Source: an uncultured Ardenticatenia bacterium
Lineage (GTDB): Bacteria; Chloroflexota; Anaerolineae; Promineifilales; Promineifilaceae
Length of the DNA: 7,797 bases
Assembly (NCBI GenBank): GCA_937858165.1
Contig: CALLZA010000672.1
Span: 1-7,797, forward strand
Direction: 5' to 3'
Positions 1-6,153 of this stretch are shown piece by piece (the stretch's first letter is position 1; each line of letters starts with the position of its first letter). The notes under the pieces were generated by a model that saw nothing but the letters and a program-made list of their open reading frames with translations, was not told where the DNA came from and searched no databases. The translations under genes were made by a program, and so were the position numbers.

Positions 1-139
1 GTAGATGTGTCTTGCTATGTGTATATCATATCGTTGTTGTATCTAGTCAAGACACCGACAACTGCTACTATCATAGTGTGTCTGTGGTTTCTATTGTATG
101 TCGTGATGTATTGCATTCTGTGAGTGTTTTTTTTTTTTT
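1..139. other. Non-genomic read leader with poly-T run
   Basis: This stretch is AT-rich and irregular, unlike the roughly 60% GC insert, and it lies outside the P7 primer. It ends in 13 consecutive T (127-139) directly before the primer. A poly-T spacer before P7 is known from surface-grafted Illumina oligos, but the origin of the rest cannot be told. No coding potential was seen. It should be trimmed and not treated as genome. Confidence 0.85.
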
Positions 140-205
140 CAAGCAGAAGACGGCATACGAGATCTAGTACGGTCTCGTGGGCTCGGAGATGTGTATAAGA
201 GACAG
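140..205 (+). other. Illumina P7 primer, i7 index and Nextera mosaic end
   Basis: The order is exact: P7 primer at 140-163, 8-base index CTAGTACG at 164-171, read-2 adapter GTCTCGTGGGCTCGG at 172-186, and the 19-bp Tn5 mosaic end at 187-205. From memory the index corresponds to Nextera N702. The insert starts at 206. Translating this adapter gives known database-contaminant peptides: SLIHISEPTRPY on the minus strand, and GSEMCIRDR and MYKRQ on the plus strand. Confidence 0.98.
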
Positions 206-523
206 AAATACGACCGTAAGGACGCCGATGAGAACCAGCGACAGCCGGTTGACCGCGCGGCTCATGTTGCCCATGATCAGCGCCGCCGCCGTCGCCATAA
301 TAGGCGTCATCAGTGGCGCGACAATCATCGCGCCAATGACGGTGGCGGTGGAGTCGCCGATAATGCCCGCCGTGGCGATGATGGTAGCTAATATGAGTAA
401 AACAAAGAAGCGCTCCAGATACGGTCGTCGCCTGTCCCCTTCATAAAACAACTTGCCTTCAAATTTGGGTACATCTTCAGGACGAAAACGGTTGTCACGA
501 AAGATACTTGAAAGCATGTTCAT
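206..523 (-). CDS. DUF389-family membrane protein, N-terminal part
   Basis: Only residues 1-106 are genuine. The reading frame runs on into the adapter and would add a false 13-residue tail ending SLIHISEPTRPY. The start ATG at 523 follows a good Shine-Dalgarno (GGAGG, 7-nt spacing). After a soluble lead of about 36 residues come hydrophobic segments at about 38-56, 60-84 and 93-106. The stretch STATVIGAMIVAPLMTPIMA (residues 58-77) resembles the conserved VIGAM-hAPLM-PI core of DUF389 (TIGR00341-type 'uncharacterized hydrophobic domain') proteins. The function of that family is unknown. Full-length members are usually several hundred residues, so most of the gene is missing. It starts 46 bp after the sulP stop, so it is probably co-transcribed with sulP. 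Confidence 0.85.
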
Positions 524-569
524 CCTTTGCCCTCCTTCGTGGCGGTAGATAGGCTACTCAACATTGCCC

Positions 570-2240
570 TTAATCCACGTCCCTCTCCCGCTGCGTGGCG
601 ATCCACTGCTCCGCCGCCTCAACAGCTTGCAGGAGTGCTTCACCAATCCCTTCCGACGCCGGAAACACGTTCGCCCGGCCGATGGTCTGTAGAATACCCG
701 TTCGTTCCATCTGCGTCACAACACTGGATTCGACGCCGGCCAGCATCAACTTACTTTCCTGCTGGCGCAGTTGTTCGGCGTAGCGCGTCAGCACGTTCAG
801 AAAGGTACTGCCGACCTCCGTCTGGCCGCGCAGGACCAGAATGACGGCCGCGTGGCGCGTGGCATCGGTGACTTCCGGCAACTGGGCGCTGAACACCGGC
901 GCGGCGGCGTAGAACAGGCTGCCGTAAGGCATAAGGGTGGTCACCTGATCGGCAGGCACGACCGAGGGCGGTACCTTCTCCACCGGATATTGCCCCGGCC
1001 CGATCTCCCACGCTTTGACGGTGACCTTGTTGGATTGCTGGAAGACGTAGAGCATGACCGCCAGCGCCACGCCCAGCAACACGGCGTACTGCAGCGGAAT
1101 AAACAGGGCGGCGAAAAAGGTCAGCGCCATCACCGCCTGCTGCACCGCGCCTGTCTGCCAGACCATGACGATGCGCTCCGGCTTGAGCGTTCGGAAACCA
1201 ACTACGATCAGCAAACCGGCTAGCGCCGGCATGGCCAGGGCGCCTACAAAACGGCCGAACAATAAGATCGCCACGGCCATCACCAGCCCGGCGAAGATAT
1301 TGGCAAAGCGGGAGCGGGCCCCGGCGCTGACCACCAGGGCCGTAGCGGAGAGCGAACCGGCCACGGTCGTTCCCTGGAACAGCCCGGAGACGATATTGGC
1401 CACGCCCTGGCCGACGAAGTCACCGGAGGCGTCCGGGTAACGGCCGTCGGGGTTAGGGATGGACTGGGTGATGCCCGCTCCCTGCATGAGGCCGACAAAC
1501 GTCAGGGCCAGTGCCGGGATGAGCAGGCCAGGGATCGCCGCCAGCGAGGGCAACATCGGCCGCGGCAGCGAACCGGGAATGTAAGCGACGTCGCGCACCA
1601 ATTCCACCGCGTCGGCACCCAAAAGGGGCACCACCAGCGAGGCGACCACTAACGCCACGATCATGCCCAATGATTTCAGGCTCGTCTTTTCCAGCGTCAG
1701 AATGAGGATGATGGTCAGGAGGCCCACCATCAGCGTCGGCAGGTGGACTTGGTCCAGGTTGCGCAGCAGATCCCACGTCCGGGCGATGCGGTTAGCCCCC
1801 GTACTGCTATAGCCGGTCAGGTCATCCAACTGACCCAAAATGATGAGGATCGCCACGGCATTGACAAAGCCAGTCATCACCGCATTGGGCACAAAGCGCA
1901 CTAGCGAACCGAGTTTGAGCAGCCCAGCTACCAGCATGAACACGCCGGTGAGGATGGCCAGCGTGAACAGAGGCGCGTTCGGGTCAGGCCCACGGGTGAT
2001 CTGGGGCACGCTAGCCACGACCAGGGCCATAGCGCTGGTGGCTTGAATGGACATGAAGGCGGAACTGGTGAAAAACGCGCCGGTGAACGTGCCCATCATG
2101 TAACCGTAAAGACCGTAGATGGGGTTGATCAGTGCCAGCAGACCGTTGGCCAGCCCGTCGGGAATACTTTGGATGCCCAAAACCAGCCCGGCGGTCAAGT
2201 CTTCAGCGATGGTGCTGCGGTTGATAAGCTGTCGTTTCAT
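570..2240 (-). CDS. SulP-family inorganic anion transporter with STAS domain
   Basis: A 556-residue inner-membrane anion transporter. Family members move sulfate, bicarbonate, chloride or similar anions, and the substrate cannot be read from this sequence. Residues about 12-405 form the multi-helix transport domain. SulP-like signatures are QSIPDGLANGLLALINPIYGLYG (residues 24-46, written here only as a landmark for the IP-x-hA-x4-L-x3-P-hYGLY pattern) and GQGVANIVSGLFQG followed by TTVAGSLSATAL (277-302). The family usually has GSFSRTA in that last stretch, so S-R-T reads S-A-T here. Residues about 435-545 form a cytosolic STAS domain. Its usual Asp-Ser position reads Gly477-Ser478. The length is normal for the family. 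The ATG at 2240 has a modest AGGAC site 10 nt upstream. The gene follows the sulfatase after a strong hairpin and precedes a DUF389 gene by 46 bp. Confidence 0.9.
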   Translation of the reverse strand: MKRQLINRSTIAEDLTAGLVLGIQSIPDGLANGLLALINPIYGLYGYMMGTFTGAFFTSSAFMSIQATSAMALVVASVPQITRGPDPNAPLFTLAILTGVFMLVAGLLKLGSLVRFVPNAVMTGFVNAVAILIILGQLDDLTGYSSTGANRIARTWDLLRNLDQVHLPTLMVGLLTIILILTLEKTSLKSLGMIVALVVASLVVPLLGADAVELVRDVAYIPGSLPRPMLPSLAAIPGLLIPALALTFVGLMQGAGITQSIPNPDGRYPDASGDFVGQGVANIVSGLFQGTTVAGSLSATALVVSAGARSRFANIFAGLVMAVAILLFGRFVGALAMPALAGLLIVVGFRTLKPERIVMVWQTGAVQQAVMALTFFAALFIPLQYAVLLGVALAVMLYVFQQSNKVTVKAWEIGPGQYPVEKVPPSVVPADQVTTLMPYGSLFYAAAPVFSAQLPEVTDATRHAAVILVLRGQTEVGSTFLNVLTRYAEQLRQQESKLMLAGVESSVVTQMERTGILQTIGRANVFPASEGIGEALLQAVEAAEQWIATQRERDVD

Positions 2241-2247
2241 GTCAGGC

Positions 2248-2269
2248 TTCGTCCTGAACCGGTTGAAGG
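2248..2269. repeat. Degenerate dispersed intergenic repeat ahead of sulP
   Basis: The sequence TTCGTCCTGAACCGGTTGAA and the next two G resembles, with about three differences, the common intergenic repeat TTCGTCCTGAGCCTGTCGAA found in many environmental bacteria. That repeat is recognisable from its false translation PEPVEG, and here the plus strand also encodes LRPEPVEGG. Its core AACCGGTT is a perfect palindrome. On the minus strand its end supplies the AGGAC that could serve as the sulP ribosome-binding site. The match is from memory and unverified. Confidence 0.45.
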
Positions 2270-2341
2270 CGGGTCGTTCAAACGACTTTCAGCGACGGGG
2301 TTCGACCGGCGCTTACTGAGTAGGTGGTGGTGAACCGGTTG
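2255..2341. repeat. Two exact TGAACCGGTTG copies flanking the sulP leader
   Basis: The 11-mer TGAACCGGTTG occurs at 2255-2265 and again at 2331-2341, 76 bp apart. Each copy contains the palindrome AACCGGTT. Between them lies a short inverted repeat, GTCGTT-CA-AACGAC (2273-2286). The copies could be a paired operator for sulP or remnants of the dispersed repeat. The sequence does not decide between these. Confidence 0.5.
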
Positions 2342-2363
2342 CATCCGTTCGTCTTCTTCATAT

Positions 2364-2375
2364 GAGAACGTTCTC
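2364..2375. promoter_or_regulatory. GAGAACGTTCTC palindrome upstream of sulP
   Basis: This is a perfect 12-bp palindrome located 124-135 bp upstream of the sulP start. Its half-site GAGAACG also forms the outer end of each arm of the neighbouring hairpin (2390-2396 and, inverted, 2431-2437). GTTCTCC (2370-2376) can alternatively pair with GGAGAAC (2389-2395), competing with that hairpin. It may be a protein-binding operator or part of an RNA switch. No regulator for it is present in the window. Confidence 0.35.
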
Positions 2376-2386
2376 CGCCAGGACGC

Positions 2387-2440
2387 AAGGAGAACGGGAG
2401 GTTGTGCGGCGAACTCGCCGCACAACCTCCCGTTCTCTTT
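2387..2440 (-). terminator. Perfect 22-bp hairpin after the sulfatase gene
   Basis: Arms at 2390-2411 and 2416-2437 are perfectly complementary over 22 bp around a 4-nt loop. The pairing extends outward through one G-U and two A-T pairs to 2387/2440. It starts 14 nt after the sulfatase TAA. Position and stability fit a transcription terminator or mRNA 3'-end stabiliser for the upstream operon. The minus-strand transcript has an A-run before the stem but only CCUUGCG after it, so a standard U-tract is lacking and intrinsic termination is not certain. Confidence 0.7.
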
Positions 2441-2451
2441 GTGCGCTGAGT

Positions 2452-3987
2452 TTAGTTGTCGAAACTCTGCTCCATCTTCTTCAGCACGTCGTCCACGGTG
2501 AAACTCGCCGCCTTCATGCGCGGCGGGAACTCCTGGAAGGTCTGCAGGAACTCGCGCACGATGTACTGCGCGGCGTAGGTCAGGTAGACGCGGTCGATCA
2601 TCCAGTCCCAGTAGGTGTTGGAGGTGATGTCCGCTCGCTCGAAGGGATCGGTGCGCAAGTTGAAGATCTTGGGCACGCGCAGGAAGACGAACGGTTCGGC
2701 CCAGATTTGGACCGTACCCTGGACGCGCTGCTCGGCGAAGACGAACTTCCAGTTGTCGTAGCGCAGCCCGACCAGGTCGCCGTCGTCGGAGAAGTAGATG
2801 ATCCCCTGGCGCGGCCCCTTGTCCACCTGACCGGTGAAGTAAGGCAAGAAGTTGTAGCCGTCGATGTAGACCTTGAACTGTTTGTCGCCGGCCTGGTGGC
2901 CCTGCTTCAACTTCTCGCTGATCTCCGGCTCGCCGGCCGCGGCCAGTAGGGTCGGCAGCCAGTCGGTGTGGCTGATGATCTCGTTGGAGACCACACCCGC
3001 CGGAATCTGGCCGGGCCAGCGGATCATCTCCGGCACGCGGAAGGCGCCTTCCCAGTTAGAGTTCTTCTCGTTGCGGAAGGGAGTCATCGCGCCGTCGGGC
3101 CAGGTGTTGATGTGCGGGCCATTGTCGGTCGAGTACACGACGATGGTGTCCTCGGCGATGCCCAGTTCGTCGAGCAGGTCGAGCAACTGCCCCACGTGCT
3201 TGTCGTGTTCGATCATCACGTCGTGATAGAACGACTGCCAGCGCCCGGCCTGGCCGATGACGTGCTCCGGCGGGTGGACGCGGAAGTGCATCCAGGTAGT
3301 GTTGAACCAGACAAAGAAGGGCTGGTCGTCGTCGTGGGCGCGCTTGATAAACTCCTCAGCCGCGCCCAGAAACTCAGTGTCGCACGTTTCCATGCGCTTG
3401 GCGGTCAGGGGGCCGGTGTCCTCGATGCGCTGCTTGCCGACGCGGCCCCAGCGCGGGTGCTCGGTGGGATCGTCTTCCTCCGTGGCCCAGGAGTGCATCA
3501 CGCCGCGCGGGCCGAAGACCTTCTTGAAGTTGGGAAAATCCGCTTCGGGCGGATAGTCCACATTCTCCGGCTCCTCCTCGGCGTTGAGGTGATAGAGGTT
3601 GCCGAAGAACTCGTCGAAGCCATGGGCGGTGGGCAGGTACTTGTTCTTGTCGCCCAGGTGGTTCTTGCCGAACTGGCCGGTGGCGTAGCCCAGCGGTTTG
3701 AGCAGCTCGGCGATGGTGGCGTCCTCGGCCTGCAAGCCGATGTCGGCGCCGGGCATACCGACCTTGGTCAGGCCGGTGCGGTACGGGTTCTGGCCCGTCA
3801 GGAAGGCGGCGCGGCCGGCGGTGCAGCTCTGCTGGCCGTAGGCGTCGGTGAAGCGCATCCCCTCGTTGGCGATGCGGTCGATGTTGGGCGTGCGATAGCC
3901 CATCAGGCCGTCGCTGTAACAGCTCAGGTTGGTGATGCCGATGTCATCGCCCCAGATCATCAGGATATTGGGTTTGCCTTTGGGCAT
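2452..3987 (-). CDS. Type I sulfatase (arylsulfatase-like), Cys-type formylglycine site
   Basis: A 511-residue hydrolase of sulfate esters from the alkaline-phosphatase superfamily. Catalytic features seen: metal-binding D14-D15 in IWGDDIG; the modification site S-C55-T-A-G-R59 (C-x-A-x-R), where Cys55 would become formylglycine; K108 and H110 in GQFGKNHLG; H234 in TWMHFR; metal-binding D288-N289 in YSTDNG; and K308 before NWEGAFRVP. There is no signal peptide (MPKGKPNILMIWGDD leads straight into strand 1), so it is probably cytosolic, whereas many characterised sulfatases are exported. The length is typical. The ATG at 3987 has GGAGAGAG close upstream. The gene follows its likely activating enzyme by 90 bp, a stretch with repeated GATTGG words (one inverted copy) and no gene. 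The substrate cannot be inferred; 'arylsulfatase' is only the usual family label. Confidence 0.93.
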   Translation of the reverse strand: MPKGKPNILMIWGDDIGITNLSCYSDGLMGYRTPNIDRIANEGMRFTDAYGQQSCTAGRAAFLTGQNPYRTGLTKVGMPGADIGLQAEDATIAELLKPLGYATGQFGKNHLGDKNKYLPTAHGFDEFFGNLYHLNAEEEPENVDYPPEADFPNFKKVFGPRGVMHSWATEEDDPTEHPRWGRVGKQRIEDTGPLTAKRMETCDTEFLGAAEEFIKRAHDDDQPFFVWFNTTWMHFRVHPPEHVIGQAGRWQSFYHDVMIEHDKHVGQLLDLLDELGIAEDTIVVYSTDNGPHINTWPDGAMTPFRNEKNSNWEGAFRVPEMIRWPGQIPAGVVSNEIISHTDWLPTLLAAAGEPEISEKLKQGHQAGDKQFKVYIDGYNFLPYFTGQVDKGPRQGIIYFSDDGDLVGLRYDNWKFVFAEQRVQGTVQIWAEPFVFLRVPKIFNLRTDPFERADITSNTYWDWMIDRVYLTYAAQYIVREFLQTFQEFPPRMKAASFTVDDVLKKMEQSFDN

Positions 3988-4077
3988 GGTACTCTCTCCG
4001 TGTTGGTGTGAATGGTTGGCTGGTAAGATGGGAGATTGGTGGGTCGATAGATTGGCAGCATCGGCCGACCAAGGTGC

Positions 4078-5472
4078 CTATTGACCAATCTGTCCTGTTG
4101 CGCCCGACCGGGATTGCGGCGTGGGCAGTGGCTTCGAACTGGGTGTCGGCTGTGGCCGGCCATGGCATTGCTTGAACTTGCGGCCGCTGCCACAGGGACA
4201 GGGGGCATTGCGCTCCACGCCCGTGAAGGCGCGCTCCAGAATCGGCATGACCTCCCGCGCCTCGCGATTGCGCCGGATCAATCCGGCCATGAGCCTCATG
4301 GGGAAGTCCACGTGGTGAAAGAACTCCTTGAAGCCGGCGCACAGATAGTTGAGACCCGGCTCGTTATCCGGGGTTAGAATGAAGCGGTTCTTGGGGCACT
4401 CGCCATGACAGGCGAAGCGCACGTCACACTCGCGACAGTAGCGAGGCAACGTATCACGTTTGTCCAGGCCGAACTTGACCTGCGGCGGCGAGGCCACCAG
4501 CTCGATCATGTGCCTGTCCTGGATGTTGCCCAGCAGATAGTTGGGCTCCACAAAGTGATCGCACGAGTACACATCGCCGTTGTGCTCGATGGCCAGCCCT
4601 GTGCCGCAGGTGGCGTTGAAGACGCACATGCCGGAGTTGGCCAGGCCCAGCCAGTTGCTCAGCGCCGCCTCGAAGGTCTGCACGTAGATGGTGCCCACGT
4701 CGCGGCGCACCCACTCGTCGAAGATGGTGCTCAGGAAGCGGCCGAACTGCTCCGCCCCCACCGAACGATCGGAGACGGTCGTCCCCTCCTGGTAAAGGGT
4801 CAGGCCATCGGCGTTGATGCGCTCTACGACAGGGATGAACTGCATCCAGGTTGTGCCCACCTCGTCGCGCAGGAAGCGATAGACCTCCAGCGGGTAGTCG
4901 CCATTGACGCGGTTGACGGTGGTCAACACGTTGTAGTCCACCCCATGCTTCTGCAGCAGCCGCAGCCCACGCATGACCTTGTCGAAGCTTGGCTTGCCCC
5001 CTTTGTCCACGCGGTAAACGTCGTGCAACGGCCGCGGGCCATCAATGCTGATGCCCAGCAGGAAGTTGTGTTCGGCAAAAAAGGCGGCCCATTCGTCGTC
5101 CAGCAGCGTGCCATTGGTCTGCATGGTGTGCAGGAAGGTCATGCCCGGCCGCCGGTACTTCTCTACCAGCTCCATGGCGCGCCGGTAGAACGCCAGCCCC
5201 ATGAGCGTAGGCTCGCCCCCCTGCCAGGCGATGTTGACGCTGTCGGTCTGGTGTGACTCGATCAACTGGCGGATGTATAGGTCCAACCCCGACTCGCTCA
5301 TACGGAATTTGCTGCCGGGGTAGAAGGTCTCCTTGTCCAGGAAGAAGCAATAGGCGCAGTCCAGATTACAGATCGCGCCGGTCGGCTTGGCCAGGAGGTG
5401 AAAAGCGGGCGGCGCTGTCCGCGGCCGTTGGGTCAAGGCGGGTTGGTTCATTGATAGCAACCGTGACGACAC
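4078..5472 (-). CDS. Anaerobic sulfatase-maturating enzyme (radical SAM/SPASM) with C-terminal SEC-C motif
   Basis: It would convert the sulfatase active-site Cys to formylglycine without oxygen, using SAM. Radical-SAM cluster cysteines are C35, C39 and C42 (CNLDCAYC), with GGEP at 85-88 for SAM binding. SPASM cysteines C283, C289, C304, C346, C349, C355, C359 and C377 keep, to within one residue, the spacing I recall for the Clostridium perfringens enzyme. D305 sits where its catalytic Asp (after the third SPASM Cys) lies. Unusually, residues 421-438 form a SEC-C zinc motif (C425-P-C427-G-S-G...C436-H437), followed by a Pro/Ser/Thr-rich tail. The first possible start is GTG at 5472, 27 nt after the upstream stop; ATG at 5451 (residue 8) is equally plausible. 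Neither has a clear Shine-Dalgarno. The sulfatase downstream is the obvious substrate. Confidence 0.95.
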   Translation of the reverse strand: MSSRLLSMNQPALTQRPRTAPPAFHLLAKPTGAICNLDCAYCFFLDKETFYPGSKFRMSESGLDLYIRQLIESHQTDSVNIAWQGGEPTLMGLAFYRRAMELVEKYRRPGMTFLHTMQTNGTLLDDEWAAFFAEHNFLLGISIDGPRPLHDVYRVDKGGKPSFDKVMRGLRLLQKHGVDYNVLTTVNRVNGDYPLEVYRFLRDEVGTTWMQFIPVVERINADGLTLYQEGTTVSDRSVGAEQFGRFLSTIFDEWVRRDVGTIYVQTFEAALSNWLGLANSGMCVFNATCGTGLAIEHNGDVYSCDHFVEPNYLLGNIQDRHMIELVASPPQVKFGLDKRDTLPRYCRECDVRFACHGECPKNRFILTPDNEPGLNYLCAGFKEFFHHVDFPMRLMAGLIRRNREAREVMPILERAFTGVERNAPCPCGSGRKFKQCHGRPQPTPSSKPLPTPQSRSGATGQIGQ

Positions 5473-5499
5473 GATTGGCGCTGTAGACGAGCGCGCGGT

Positions 5500-6042
5500 C
5501 TACCCGTGGGCCATCATGTCAATCGCTACGGTGACGGCCAAGATGACGATATCGTTTTGCCCCGGATCGATCTGGACGCCGTAAGTGTCGGCCACGCGGA
5601 ACCACTTTCGCGATACCTCGGCGATCTTGCGATTGCCATCCCCGATCGTGTATTCAAGACTCAGGATATTGCCCTGCACTTCCAGGTCGGGGCCATCGCC
5701 GATTTTTACCGTGAAGCGGTCACGGATAGGAGTGATTAGCGCCTTCCTAACGGTGGCCAGTGGCTCGTCGTTCGGGCCCTCGATCGTCATGGTATCCCGC
5801 ACGCGGAGTAGCTTTTCCTGAATCTTGCACAGAGTTTGCCCCTGCATGTCCTCGAAGAAGAGTGTGTCGCGCACGCGCAGCATTTTACCGTCGACCTTGA
5901 AGGCACGCTGGCCGGCCTCGTTCTCGATCCAGAAGTCGTCGCCGAAGGCGACCAGCTTTTGCCGCATCCGGTAGCGGGTAGCCGTCCCGCCGCGACCGAA
6001 AGTCGCACGCTCCTCGCGTCGTTGTTCACGTCTTCTGCCCAT
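5500..6042 (-). CDS. LURP-one-related (Tubby-C-like fold) protein
   Basis: A 180-residue protein resembling bacterial LURP-one-related/LOR proteins, whose beta-barrel fold is shared with Tubby C-terminal domains and phospholipid scramblases. Their bacterial function is unknown. A basic lead (residues 1-12, Arg/Glu-rich) is followed by YRMRQKLVAFGDDFWIENEAG, typical of the family start. Two similar short repeats follow, KMLRVRDT (53-60) and KLLRVRDT (77-84), each within a strand-rich unit. The C-terminal hydrophobic segment DIVILAVTVAIDMMA (164-178) matches the central helix of the fold and need not be a membrane anchor. The ATG at 6042 has AAGGAG with 9-nt spacing. The stop lies 27 nt before the first possible maturase start, so the two are probably co-transcribed. 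A membrane-lipid-related role is a guess from the fold only. Confidence 0.8.
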   Translation of the reverse strand: MGRRREQRREERATFGRGGTATRYRMRQKLVAFGDDFWIENEAGQRAFKVDGKMLRVRDTLFFEDMQGQTLCKIQEKLLRVRDTMTIEGPNDEPLATVRKALITPIRDRFTVKIGDGPDLEVQGNILSLEYTIGDGNRKIAEVSRKWFRVADTYGVQIDPGQNDIVILAVTVAIDMMAHG

Positions 6043-6129
6043 GGTTTATTTCTCCTTGCCTATGCTCTTGTGGCCCGTGATGAGGGCATCAAGTCCATGC
6101 CGCCATCGCGGGTCATCAGCCAGTGCGGG

Positions 6130-6153
6130 GGCGGCTGACAGCCGTTAGCCGCC
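6130..6153 (-). repeat. Overlapping hairpins at the DUF1269 stop codon
   Basis: GGCGGCT (6130-6136) pairs with AGCCGCC (6147-6153), enclosing the TAA stop. Alternatively CGGCT (6132-6136) pairs with AGCCG (6140-6144) around a 3-nt loop. Without a U-tract it is a weak terminator candidate at best. It may only slow or stabilise the operon transcript. The 102-bp gap after it (6043-6144) holds no gene I can support. Confidence 0.4.

Noticed and set aside
177..446. Plus-strand frame starting GSEMCIRDR
   Set aside because: The start is inside the Nextera adapter and the rest is antisense to the DUF389 gene.
2043..2333. Plus-strand frame containing LRPEPVEGG
   Set aside because: It is mostly antisense to sulP. 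The PEPVEG part is the known false translation of an intergenic repeat, not a protein.
2968..4011. Long plus-strand open frame (about 347 codons)
   Set aside because: It lies opposite the sulfatase, whose catalytic motifs are intact. The translation is Val/Ala/Gly/Leu-rich with no recognisable domain, typical of an antisense frame in GC-rich DNA.
3988..4077. Regulatory hairpin between maturase and sulfatase built from GATTGG words
   Set aside because: The repeated words are short, and the one inverted pairing (4050-4056 with 4085-4091) has a long loop and overlaps the maturase end. This is too weak to list as a feature.
4405..5256. Plus-strand open frame of 283 codons
   Set aside because: It is antisense to the radical-SAM maturase. 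The His/Val/Gln-rich composition and absence of motifs mark it as a shadow frame.
6043..6144. Separate 18-codon gene starting at an internal ATG (MTRDGGMD...)
   Set aside because: No ribosome-binding site precedes it and it overlaps the control region of the LURP-one-like gene. There is no evidence of coding.
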